A DNA stretch of 10,547 nt. Source: an uncultured Rhodocyclaceae bacterium. Its GTDB lineage: Bacteria; Pseudomonadota; Gammaproteobacteria; Burkholderiales; Rhodocyclaceae. Made by a program: the position numbers and the translations under genes. The DNA lies in assembly GCA_900549295.1 (NCBI GenBank), contig URNG01000109.1, forward strand, positions 1 through 10,547, in the 5' to 3' direction. This document shows positions 1 to 6,928 of the stretch, one piece after another; the stretch's first letter is position 1; each line of letters opens with the position of its first letter. The notes under the pieces were generated by a model. That model saw only the letters and a program-made list of their open reading frames with translations. It was not told where the DNA came from and made no database searches.

Positions 1-3000
1 ATCGAAGCCGGTTGGCGCGCGCGGCCGGGCGCGCCCCCCCCCCGCCGTATTGACGACGTTCTCCAGGGCCACCACGGAAAGCTGTTGGCCCGCTTGCAGC
101 AGGCCGCCGTTCAGCACGTTCGTGGCTTCGGCATAAAGATCGCCCGTCGAGCGCAAGGTCCCCCGGTTGGCCAGCGTGTCGCCCGCAATCAGCGCCACGT
201 CTTTCCCTTGCACCAGTGCGCCCGTCGGCGCCAGACGGCCTTCGCCCTGCGCCAGATACAGCACCGGCACCAGCACCTGCTCGCCCGCCACTTCCCGCTC
301 TTCCAGCCACACAATGTCGTGCGTCAGCGCCGCCACCTGTTCCGCCGTCAGCTTCACCCCCACCGACAGACTCAGCGCTTCCTTGCTCGCCACCGCGTTG
401 TCCATCAACTGGCGGAACAGCGCTTCGTCCGAATCCAACCCCGACAGGTAGCGCTGACCCGTGCGCGCCAGCACCGCTTCGCTCATCAACCGCTGTTCGT
501 ACAGGCCGTCGCCCAGGCGCTTTTGCGCGGCGTCCGGGTCGTAGCCCAAGCGTTCGAGCAGGTAGTTCGAACTCAGGAAGGATTTGAGGTTGGTCAGCGC
601 CGGGTTCGTCTCCACCAGATAGCGATGGCTGCTCGACGTCTGGAACAGGCCGTTCCCGACACCGGGCAACACCGCGTCCGATACCTCCACCCGCTGCTGG
701 CTCGTGTCCGGCAGACTCTGGCCTTGCTGGGTCACATGCACGGCATGGCCCGAGGACGGCGCGGGCGCGACCGTGACCACGTCGTTTTGCAGGTTGCCCG
801 ACACGCGCACGAGCGCGCTGCCCACGGCCTGAATCACCGCGGGCGCGGCAAGGCCGGTGGGGGTTTCCACCGTGACATCGGACACCAGCCGGTTGGCGAA
901 GAAATCCGCAACCGGCACGGATTTCGGCAGCGGCGCGGCGTTGTAGGGGTTCAGCCAGTTGGCAATGAACCGCTCATTCGTGCCATCGGTGATCCGCCCG
1001 GTGTTCCAGGCGCGCGTGCGCACCGAGGTGCTGGCGGCCGCGCCCACGTTACTCAAGGCGCCCAGATCGAGCAGCAGGTCGCCGCCGGAAGCCAGCACGC
1101 TGTAGTGGTTGGCCAACACGCCGGCACGGATCAGCAGGCCGCCGTTGCCTTGCATGACGCCGGCCGGGCTGTCTTCCTCGATCCGGCTCACGAAGGTTTC
1201 GGTGGCGACGTAATCGACGTTGTGATGATCGCCGCCGCAGTCGTAGCAGACGACGTGCATGGACCCGCCGGTCTGTTCCTGCACCAGCGTGAACACGTCC
1301 TTCGTGTTGGTGACGGTAGCGGCTTCGATGGCCAGCACGCCGTCGGCTTCGATGTGGCCGGAGCGGTTCTCGAGCGTCTGCGCCGACGTGCCGGTGCGCC
1401 CGCTCACGGTGAGCGCGCCCAGGCTGTAGATGTCGGCGCGCCGGTTGTGTATCTCGTTGGCCGCCAGCAGCATGTCGCCGCCGGAGAAGATCAGACCGTT
1501 CTCGTTCTTCAGGCGCTGCGCCCGGATCGTCAGCGTGTCGCCCGCGCCCAGCGTGCCCTGGTTGTGGACGGTTTGCGCCGTCAGGTCGAGCTGCTCTGCC
1601 GCCGTCAGCGCGCCGCTGCCGGTGTAAGCGCCGGTCAGCGTCAGGGTCAGGCCCGCGTCGCTCACGAGCTTGCCGTCGTTCTGCCAATTCGCGCCCTGGC
1701 CGGTGAAGCCGTGCGTGGCCAGCAGCGCGCCGCTGGCGCCGACGTTCAGGTGGTCGACCTCGAGCAGCAACTGGCGCACCTGAATGTCGCTGGTGAGTTG
1801 CCAGTTCGCCGCCGTCAGGGCCAGCGTGCCGTTGCTGAGAAAGCGCCCGCCCGCCTGTTCGAGCGCGCCGGCGGAGAGCATGAAATCGCCCAGGCCGACG
1901 TGGGTGACGCTGCCGCCCGCGTTCTGCATGCGCCCGGCCTGGAGCTGGAAATCCTCGCTGACGCTTTCGATGCGCCCGGCGCGGTTGTCCACTTCATCCG
2001 CGACAAGCTCGGTGGCGCTTCTGCCCACGGCACCCACGGCACGCAGGGCGCCGGCCCGGTTGTCGATATGCGCGGCATTCAGGCGCAGGCTGCCGCTGCT
2101 TTCGATCAGGCCGTCGGCGTTGTTCAGATGCTCGGCCGCCGCGATGCGAATCTCTGCCGCGCCGACGGTGCCGGCCCGGTTGTCCACCGTATCGGCGGTG
2201 ACCGTCAGCGCCGCTTTGGCGAGCAGCTGCCCTTGCCGGTTGTCCAGCGCCTGCGCCTGAATGTCGAGCGCGCCCTGGGCGAGCACGATGCCCCGGTTGG
2301 CGATGGTGCTGCCGTTCAGCGTCACTGCTTCGCCTTGCAGCGCCTGGGCGATTTCGATGCCGTCGGTCGCGTGGATGGCGAGCTCACCACCCGCTTGCAG
2401 CGTGCCGATCTGCGCCGAACCGGCGGCCAGTTGGGCCGCGCCGCTGGCCGCCGCCCGGTTGAGCGTCAGCCGGCCCGCGCTGTCGATCCGGATGTCGCCC
2501 GCGCTGGCCGCCAGATCGCCCGCCAGACGCACACCGACGCCGGCTTCGGTGCCGACCAGCAGGACGTTGTGCGCGTACATGCCGCCCAGGGCCGCGCTGT
2601 CGATGGCAAATGTCGGCGGCGCGCTGCCGTCGGGCGCCAGGGCCTGCGCGGCCAGCGTCTGCGCATCCACTGCGTTGCGCCCGGCGATCACGCTCAGCCG
2701 CCGCGCGTGCAGCGCCGCGTTGATCTCGACGCTGCGCGTAATCAGTTCGAACTGGTCGACATTGCTGGCGTTCAGCCCGGCCCCTTCGATCAGGATGGCG
2801 CCGTCGTCGACGCGCCATCCGCTCAGTTGCCCGTCCTCGAACAGCGGGCGGCCCGTGGTCAGCGTCACTCGCGGCGTGTTGATGAAGCCGCAGCCGTCGC
2901 AGGTCAGCCCCCAGGGGTTGGCCACGATCAGCCGCGCCGCCTGCCCGGCAATCTCCGTGTAGCCCGCCAGACGGCTCGCCCGGCCCCCCGTCACCTCGTT

Positions 3001-3372
3001 CAGGATGACGTTCGCCGAGCGTCCGTTCAGCCCCGGATTGCCGACGATGTAGCCGCCCAGCTGCGTCTGCTGCACCGCGCCGGTCGCATTGTTCAGAATC
3101 AGCCCTTCCCGCCCCACGTTGTAGTCCGTGAAACGGTTGTGCGACAGCCCCTGGGCGTTCGGCGCCGCAATGTTCACCACCGGCACGCCGTTACCCGCCG
3201 CACCCACCGTCGTTCCCCCGCCCGCCGGCACCACCTGACCCAGGGCCGGCAAGACCGGGTTCAGCACCAGCGTGCAGATCAGCGTCCAGATCAATCCCCG
3301 GCCTGAACGGCTGCGTGGCGAGGGAATAAGCTCAGGCGTGGAGAAAGAAGAGTGGGGGGAGGGTTTTCTCAT
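1..3372 (-). CDS. FhaB/CdiA-like filamentous haemagglutinin exoprotein (TpsA), 3' end outside window
   Basis: Large secreted adhesin or contact-dependent-inhibition protein of a two-partner secretion pair. The minus-strand frame is open from ATG 3372 to the window edge (1124 codons; checked for stops). An N-terminal extension is followed by a hydrophobic signal segment (about residues 27-45, likely cleaved near LG|Q). The TPS secretion domain shows the NPNL-type motif as NPGL (112-115) and NPWGLTCDGCGFINTPR (152-168). FHA-1 repeats fill roughly 270-690. A non-repeat segment (about 690-900) holds CYDCGGDHH at 709-717. A block conserved in CdiA/FhaB proteins follows (YLVETNP 918-924, FLSSNYLLERLGY 932-944, GDGLYEQ 954-960, LTHDIVWLE 1016-1024), then further FHA repeats to the edge. 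Family members are usually 2000-4000 residues, so much is missing. No Shine-Dalgarno is visible before ATG 3372, and it lacks the long conserved signal extension of some TpsA proteins. The family call is firm; adhesin versus CdiA toxin cannot be decided here. Confidence 0.93.
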   Translation of the reverse strand, partial: MRKPSPHSSFSTPELIPSPRSRSGRGLIWTLICTLVLNPVLPALGQVVPAGGGTTVGAAGNGVPVVNIAAPNAQGLSHNRFTDYNVGREGLILNNATGAVQQTQLGGYIVGNPGLNGRSANVILNEVTGGRASRLAGYTEIAGQAARLIVANPWGLTCDGCGFINTPRVTLTTGRPLFEDGQLSGWRVDDGAILIEGAGLNASNVDQFELITRSVEINAALHARRLSVIAGRNAVDAQTLAAQALAPDGSAPPTFAIDSAALGGMYAHNVLLVGTEAGVGVRLAGDLAASAGDIRIDSAGRLTLNRAAASGAAQLAAGSAQIGTLQAGGELAIHATDGIEIAQALQGEAVTLNGSTIANRGIVLAQGALDIQAQALDNRQGQLLAKAALTVTADTVDNRAGTVGAAEIRIAAAEHLNNADGLIESSGSLRLNAAHIDNRAGALRAVGAVGRSATELVADEVDNRAGRIESVSEDFQLQAGRMQNAGGSVTHVGLGDFMLSAGALEQAGGRFLSNGTLALTAANWQLTSDIQVRQLLLEVDHLNVGASGALLATHGFTGQGANWQNDGKLVSDAGLTLTLTGAYTGSGALTAAEQLDLTAQTVHNQGTLGAGDTLTIRAQRLKNENGLIFSGGDMLLAANEIHNRRADIYSLGALTVSGRTGTSAQTLENRSGHIEADGVLAIEAATVTNTKDVFTLVQEQTGGSMHVVCYDCGGDHHNVDYVATETFVSRIEEDSPAGVMQGNGGLLIRAGVLANHYSVLASGGDLLLDLGALSNVGAAASTSVRTRAWNTGRITDGTNERFIANWLNPYNAAPLPKSVPVADFFANRLVSDVTVETPTGLAAPAVIQAVGSALVRVSGNLQNDVVTVAPAPSSGHAVHVTQQGQSLPDTSQQRVEVSDAVLPGVGNGLFQTSSSHRYLVETNPALTNLKSFLSSNYLLERLGYDPDAAQKRLGDGLYEQRLMSEAVLARTGQRYLSGLDSDEALFRQLMDNAVASKEALSLSVGVKLTAEQVAALTHDIVWLEEREVAGEQVLVPVLYLAQGEGRLAPTGALVQGKDVALIAGDTLANRGTLRSTGDLYAEATNVLNGGLLQAGQQLSVVALENVVNTAGGGRARPRAPTGFD
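34..43. repeat. C10 homopolymer (G10 in the tpsA coding strand)
   Basis: Ten consecutive C on the plus strand, which is G10 in the sense strand of tpsA at about codons 1110-1114. Upstream of the tract the frame reads as good FHA repeat. The 11 residues after it are rich in Arg and Pro and do not clearly resemble an FHA repeat in any of the three frames. A tract this long can slip during replication and switch a surface protein on and off. It is also a typical place for a sequencing or assembly error. Confidence 0.6.
1921..2280 (-). repeat. FHA-1 peptide repeats with 20-residue period
   Basis: Within tpsA, codons 365-484 encode tandem beta-helix repeats whose landmark L-D/N-N-R-x-G recurs at residues 377, 397, 417 (degenerate, LNNADG), 437 and 462. 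That is a 20-residue (60-base) step with one 5-residue insertion. At DNA level this appears on the plus strand as the recurring word CGGTTGTC. Each repeat is expected to add one turn to a right-handed beta-helix stalk. The repeat field continues less regularly on both sides, to about residue 690. Confidence 0.75.
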
Positions 3373-3415
3373 GATGGCGAACCATTCGTTCAAAGAGGAA
3401 ATGTTCAAAAAACGT

Positions 3416-5242
3416 TCACAGCAGGATTTCGAGACGGAAATGCAGGGGGCGCTCGCGCTTGAGCAGCGCGGCGGGGCGCGACAGGGATTCGGCCCAGGTC
3501 AGGCTGAGGCGGGCCTTGCGCCCGCGCGTGCTCAATTCGATGGCCCGCCCGCTGATGCGGCCGTGCTGTCCGGTGAATGCGTTGTGGCGGTCGCGCGAGA
3601 TGACGCCCACGTCCCAGGCGAGCGCGAGGCCGAATTCCCCCGCCAGTTCGGGCAGCCAGTCCGCCGCTGCCGCGCCGAGCGCGTGGGCGGGAATGGCCGA
3701 GCGCCAGCGCAACTGGTTGCGCAGATAGCCGCCGCTGTCGCCGGACAGCGAGCCTTCCTTGAAGCCGCGCACCGAGCCGAGGCCGCCGATGCTGACCCGG
3801 CGGGCGCTGTACAGCACGTCCTCGCTTTTCTGGAAGTAGAGCATGCTGTCGAAGGAAAACGACTGCCCGGCCAACGCGAAGGGTTGCAGGAAGCTGCCGG
3901 TCAGCGTGTATTTGTTGTACTGGGCGTGCGGCGCGTCGCTGTCCGGATGGCGGTCGACGCGCCCGCCGAACAGATCGACGCCGCGCTGCCAGCCAAGATC
4001 GAGGTTGACGAAGGCGGAGCCGATGCGCCGGCCGTGATTGAACGCCAGCGCCGCTTCGGACAGGCGCGGGCTGCTGGATTCGAGCAGGCTGCCTTCGATG
4101 TAGTTGCGCGAGGCGACTTGGCCGAGCGCGAAATTCACCGCCGTCTTGCCCTGGGCGTCACGGTGCAGCAGCCGTTCGGCGCGCAGTTCGTGGCTGCGGC
4201 TGTTGCCCGAGGCGGCGAATTGCAGGCCGAAGAAATCATTGACCGTGCGATAGCGGCTCTGGCTGTAGCTGTAGGAGAACGTCCACCAGCCGAGCGGCAG
4301 GCTGTAGGCCAGAAAGCCGTTGTCGGCGGCGCGTTCCTGCGTGCGCTGCGTGCTGCTGCCGCCGCGCACGGCCAGGTGATCGGCCAGCCCGAGCGGCGAA
4401 TCGAGTTCAAGACCGAGCGTCCATTGCTGCTCCCCGGTGCTGCGCTGGCCGTCGTTGTGCCGGGTAAAGGAAACGCGCCAGGGTTTTGCCGGCTGATTGG
4501 CGATGACGGCGCGGCTGCCGCCCGGCGCTTCGCCCGGCAGCAGTTCGACGGCAGCGCTGTTGGAGGGCAGGCGGTTCAGTTGATCGGTAAGCTGTTCGAG
4601 TTCGCGCAGGTTGAGGAATTCTCCCGTTTTGCCGGGGAAGGCCATGTTCAGTTCGCGCTCCGTCAGGCCGCTTTCCGGCTTGGCTTCGATGCCTTCGAGA
4701 CGCCCTTCGACGACGATGATTTCCAGCCGGCCGCTGCCGAGATCCTGTTCCGGCAGATAGGCCCGCGAGGTGACGTAGCCGCGATCCAGATACCAGTCGG
4801 TGATGCGCTTCAACAGCGCGTTCAGGTCGCCCGCCGCCAGACAGCGCCCGATGAACGGGGCCAGCAGTTCCTGCCGCTCCGCCTGATCGGGCAGGCTGGC
4901 CCCGGTGAGGTCGATGCGGCGAATCTCGAAACAGCGCTCCGGCGCGGGCGCGGGTTCCGCCGGTTGCGCGGCGGGCGCGGGCAGTTGGCGCAATTCCTCG
5001 ATGCGGCGCTCCTGCTCCCGGAGCAATCTTTCCTGACGCTCCCGCTGCAAGTCGAGATCGCCCGGCGGCACGGGTTGGGCCGCCGCATACGGCAGAAAAC
5101 CGGCCCAGGCGGCAAGGCAGACGGCAACAAGAAAAAAATGCCGGCAATGGGCAGGCGGCTGTTCAGGGTGACGGGTATTCGAGGAGCGCGATTCGGACAT
5201 GGGAAAAAAGCGAAGAGCGCGGCGCTTCGGGCCGCATGGCAT
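3416..5242 (-). CDS. FhaC/ShlB-family two-partner secretion transporter (TpsB)
   Basis: Outer-membrane Omp85-superfamily pore that recognises the TPS domain of its partner TpsA in the periplasm and exports it. The 608-residue protein has a hydrophobic signal segment (36-51) with likely cleavage at AAA55|Q56. A charged helix follows (62-87, rich in Q/R/E), corresponding to plug helix H1 of FhaC, then a Pro/Ala linker (88-103). The first POTRA domain is about 104-182 (CFEIRRIDLTG, DWYLDRGYVTSRAYLPEQDL) and the second about 183-250. The beta-barrel occupies 253-608, with the signature VRGF loop motif at 491-494. Length is normal for the family. The ATG at 5242 is the longest start; an in-frame ATG at 5200 (residue 15) gives a more usual signal peptide, and neither has a clear Shine-Dalgarno. 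It lies 43 bases upstream of tpsA on the same strand, the typical tpsB-tpsA operon order. Confidence 0.95.
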   Translation of the reverse strand: MPCGPKRRALRFFPMSESRSSNTRHPEQPPAHCRHFFLVAVCLAAWAGFLPYAAAQPVPPGDLDLQRERQERLLREQERRIEELRQLPAPAAQPAEPAPAPERCFEIRRIDLTGASLPDQAERQELLAPFIGRCLAAGDLNALLKRITDWYLDRGYVTSRAYLPEQDLGSGRLEIIVVEGRLEGIEAKPESGLTERELNMAFPGKTGEFLNLRELEQLTDQLNRLPSNSAAVELLPGEAPGGSRAVIANQPAKPWRVSFTRHNDGQRSTGEQQWTLGLELDSPLGLADHLAVRGGSSTQRTQERAADNGFLAYSLPLGWWTFSYSYSQSRYRTVNDFFGLQFAASGNSRSHELRAERLLHRDAQGKTAVNFALGQVASRNYIEGSLLESSSPRLSEAALAFNHGRRIGSAFVNLDLGWQRGVDLFGGRVDRHPDSDAPHAQYNKYTLTGSFLQPFALAGQSFSFDSMLYFQKSEDVLYSARRVSIGGLGSVRGFKEGSLSGDSGGYLRNQLRWRSAIPAHALGAAAADWLPELAGEFGLALAWDVGVISRDRHNAFTGQHGRISGRAIELSTRGRKARLSLTWAESLSRPAALLKRERPLHFRLEILL

Positions 5243-5541
5243 TGCGCCGGGAGTAGCGCAACGGAAAAGATGCCGATTTTATTTAAATCGACGCCCGCGT
5301 AGCATATACACAGGACATGCAGCGGCATGCTTGTTGTATTTCACGCAACACTGATCGACTTGCGGCGCACGCACCGCAACGAGGTGCCGATGGGGTACCG
5401 GATTAGCGCTCCTGGGGAGAATCGATGGAAAACTGGTAGCATGAAACCCATTTTCGAAAATGGAAAACCAGAGGCAGGCAGGAAGGCCTCGCGGGTTTCC
5501 CGCTTGCCCGCCCCACGACACTCACGACATTGGAGAAACGC
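5243..5541. promoter_or_regulatory. Divergent intergenic region between tpsB and the VOC gene
   Basis: This 299-base gap should contain the promoters of both flanking transcripts. On the tpsB side there is an AT-rich island (about 5270-5310) unlike the surrounding DNA. It contains an inverted repeat CGATTT-5 nt-AAATCG (5274-5279 and 5285-5290) and a second one, CATGC-4 nt-GCATG (5316-5320 and 5325-5329). On the VOC side are a perfect 16-bp palindrome (5448-5463) and a small GCGGG-TTT-CCCGC hairpin (5491-5503). No convincing -35/-10 pair was found on either strand, and no credible small ORF. Confidence 0.4.
5448..5463. promoter_or_regulatory. 16-bp perfect palindrome, candidate operator
   Basis: The sequence CCATTTTCGAAAATGG is its own reverse complement and lies 78 bases before the VOC gene start. 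The word TGGAAAAC occurs at its right edge (5461-5468) and again 35 bases upstream (5426-5433). A palindrome of this type suits a dimeric regulator, but no regulator can be assigned. It lacks a following T-run in either direction, so it does not look like a terminator. Confidence 0.35.
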
Positions 5542-6015
5542 ATGACCCGTCCGTTCAAAGTCCTCGGCATCCAGCAAATCGCCATCGGCGGCCCGTCCAA
5601 GGAAAAACTCAAGACCCTGTGGGTGGACAAGCTGGGGCTGGAAATCACCGGCAATTTCGTGTCCGAGCGCGAGAACGTGGATGAGGACATCTGCGCGATG
5701 GGCAAGGGGCCGTTCAAGGTGGAAGTCGATCTGATGCAGCCGCTCGACCCGGAGAAGAAACCGGCGGTGCATGCCACGCCGCTCAATCACGTCGGCCTGT
5801 GGATCGACGATCTGCCCAGGGCGGTGGAATGGCTGTCCGCCAACGGCGTGCGCTTCGCACCGGGCGGCATCCGCAAGGGCGCGGCGGGCTTCGACATCTG
5901 TTTCCTGCACCCGAAGGGCAACGAGGAATTCCCGATCGGCGGCGAGGGCGTGCTGATCGAACTGGTGCAGGCGCCGCCGGAAGTGGTGGAGGCCTTTGCC
6001 AAACTGGCGGGCTGA
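5542..6015 (+). CDS. VOC-superfamily protein (glyoxalase / methylmalonyl-CoA epimerase-like)
   Basis: Small cytosolic protein of 157 residues with two beta-alpha-beta-beta-beta modules of the vicinal oxygen chelate fold. This superfamily includes glyoxalase I, methylmalonyl-CoA epimerase and ring-cleaving dioxygenases. The second module shows LNHVGLWIDDL (81-91), with H83 at a metal-ligand position, and GVLIELVQ (136-143), with E140 as the last ligand. In the first module the usual His of the HIAI strand is Gln (IQQIAI, Q12), and the second ligand position reads VEVDLMQPL (D63). The similarity leans toward methylmalonyl-CoA epimerase and lactoylglutathione lyase-like proteins, but the substrate is unknown. 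The start is fixed by GGAG at 5532-5535, six bases before ATG 5542; an upstream in-frame TTG at 5530 overlaps that site. The next gene follows after 68 bases on the same strand. Confidence 0.85.
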   Translation: MTRPFKVLGIQQIAIGGPSKEKLKTLWVDKLGLEITGNFVSERENVDEDICAMGKGPFKVEVDLMQPLDPEKKPAVHATPLNHVGLWIDDLPRAVEWLSANGVRFAPGGIRKGAAGFDICFLHPKGNEEFPIGGEGVLIELVQAPPEVVEAFAKLAG

Positions 6016-6072
6016 AGCCTCTCGCCCGCGTTGCAGCAAATCGCGGAGAAACACCCCAGGCCGCACGACTGA

Positions 6073-6078
6073 AGGAGG
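6073..6078 (+). promoter_or_regulatory. Strong ribosome binding site deciding a GTG start
   Basis: AGGAGG, inside AAGGAGGA, lies five bases before GTG 6084 and is the best Shine-Dalgarno in the window. It selects this GTG over upstream positions, since the reading frame stays open well into the preceding VOC gene. Confidence 0.8.
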
Positions 6079-6083
6079 AAGCC

Positions 6084-6860
6084 GTGACTGACCACACCGA
6101 CGACGATCTGGCCGGCACGCGCGCCGCCCTCAACCCGATGCTGGACGCCGTGGCGTCCATCCTGCCCTGGGTCAGCCAGACCCAGGCGGCGCGTTTTCCG
6201 CCCGAACTGAACAAGCGCTGGCAGGCGGCCTGGGCCGAATTCGCCGCCGCCCGACGCGAGGACGGCGGCGATTTTGTCCGCTTCCGGCGCGGCGTCATGC
6301 AGATCATGAGCGTCGCCCTGGAAACCGGCGATGCCGACTGCCTGGGGCTGGCCGAAAGCCTCGCCAGCACGGCCGACCATCTCGAACACCGGACGCCCGG
6401 CAACCGCCTGCAAGCCGCCCTCGATGCCCTGTGCGAAGTCATGGCGGATACGGCGGACAAACACCTGCCACAAGGGCTGGAACACCCCCACCTCAACGAG
6501 CGCCTGCGCCATTTCCGGGAGCGTCTGGAAACCGCGCTGCGTCCTTCCGGCAAGCCCGGCGAACGCTCCGACGTGCTCGACCGCCTGTTCGTCGAGGACG
6601 CCGAGGAACGTCTCGCCCACATGCGCGAGGCGCTGGAAACCCTGCCCATCGACATCTACGGCATCGCCGAGGAATGCGAGGCGCTGATCCAGCACGCCGA
6701 ACAGATCGACATGTGGGGCATCTACCACCTGGGCCGCGCGGTGCAGCAACTCGTGCTGCAACTGTACGACGCCAGCGAAGCCGACCAGGACCGCGCCGCC
6801 CACGCCATCCGCGCCCAGCTCGATTTGATCGAACAGGCTTTGCGCGCCATCGAGTGCTGA
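6084..6860 (+). CDS. Uncharacterised helical protein with degenerate Hpt-like C-terminal region
   Basis: I do not recognise a named family for this 258-residue protein. It has no signal peptide or membrane segment, is rich in Ala, Leu and charged residues, and looks almost wholly alpha-helical and cytosolic. Residues 82-120 form a Leu/Ala-rich helical pair. Residues 168-255 resemble a histidine phosphotransfer (Hpt) domain: LFVEDAEERLAHMREALETL (168-187) matches the usual first helix, and H204 in LIQHAEQIDMWGIYHLG occupies the phospho-His position. The canonical HxxKG is altered (Q and I in place of K and G), so phosphoacceptor activity is doubtful. Start GTG 6084 is supported by AGGAGG at 6073-6078, five bases upstream. 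It is 68 bases downstream of the VOC gene and probably shares its transcript, which ends at the terminator 27 bases later. The coding call is firm; the Hpt relationship is inference. Confidence 0.82.
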   Translation: MTDHTDDDLAGTRAALNPMLDAVASILPWVSQTQAARFPPELNKRWQAAWAEFAAARREDGGDFVRFRRGVMQIMSVALETGDADCLGLAESLASTADHLEHRTPGNRLQAALDALCEVMADTADKHLPQGLEHPHLNERLRHFRERLETALRPSGKPGERSDVLDRLFVEDAEERLAHMREALETLPIDIYGIAEECEALIQHAEQIDMWGIYHLGRAVQQLVLQLYDASEADQDRAAHAIRAQLDLIEQALRAIEC

Positions 6861-6886
6861 GGCCGCGCCGGCAGCGCATAAAACCG

Positions 6887-6912
6887 AAAAGGGAGGCCGC
6901 GGCCTCCCTTTT
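6887..6912. terminator. Bidirectional intrinsic terminator
   Basis: A perfect 26-base palindrome: AAAAGGGAGGCC, a central GC, then GGCCTCCCTTTT. Both strands give a GC-rich stem ending in a short T-run. It sits between the stop of the Hpt-like gene (6860) and the end of the convergent htpX (6929), so it can terminate transcripts from both sides. Confidence 0.88.
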
Positions 6913-6928
6913 GTTCCGCCAGCGGCGT

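Noticed and set aside
1321..2370. Recurring CGGTTGTC words as a DNA-level repeat array or CRISPR
   Set aside because: They are 60 bases apart in phase with codons, diverge between copies, and encode the DNR of FHA peptide repeats. There are no unique spacers of constant length.
85..3306. A 1073-codon open frame on the plus strand across the tpsA region
   Set aside because: Its product is an Arg/Gln/His-rich composition artefact with no domain. It lies exactly codon-on-codon opposite tpsA, whose high GC and lack of TTA, CTA and TCA codons leave the antisense frame open.
3272..5302. A 676-codon plus-strand open frame opposite tpsB
   Set aside because: Antisense shadow of tpsB. The minus-strand frame has a signal peptide, POTRA domains and VRGF, while the plus-strand product has no recognisable feature.
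5270..5310. Possible sigma-70 promoter for tpsBA on the minus strand
   Set aside because: AT-rich hexamers such as TATATG and TAAAAT occur, but none has a partner -35 at suitable spacing, so no specific promoter is annotated.
5491..5503. GCGGG-TTT-CCCGC hairpin before the VOC gene as a terminator
   Set aside because: It has a short stem and no T-run, and no gene ends upstream of it on the plus strand. It is noted only as part of the intergenic region.
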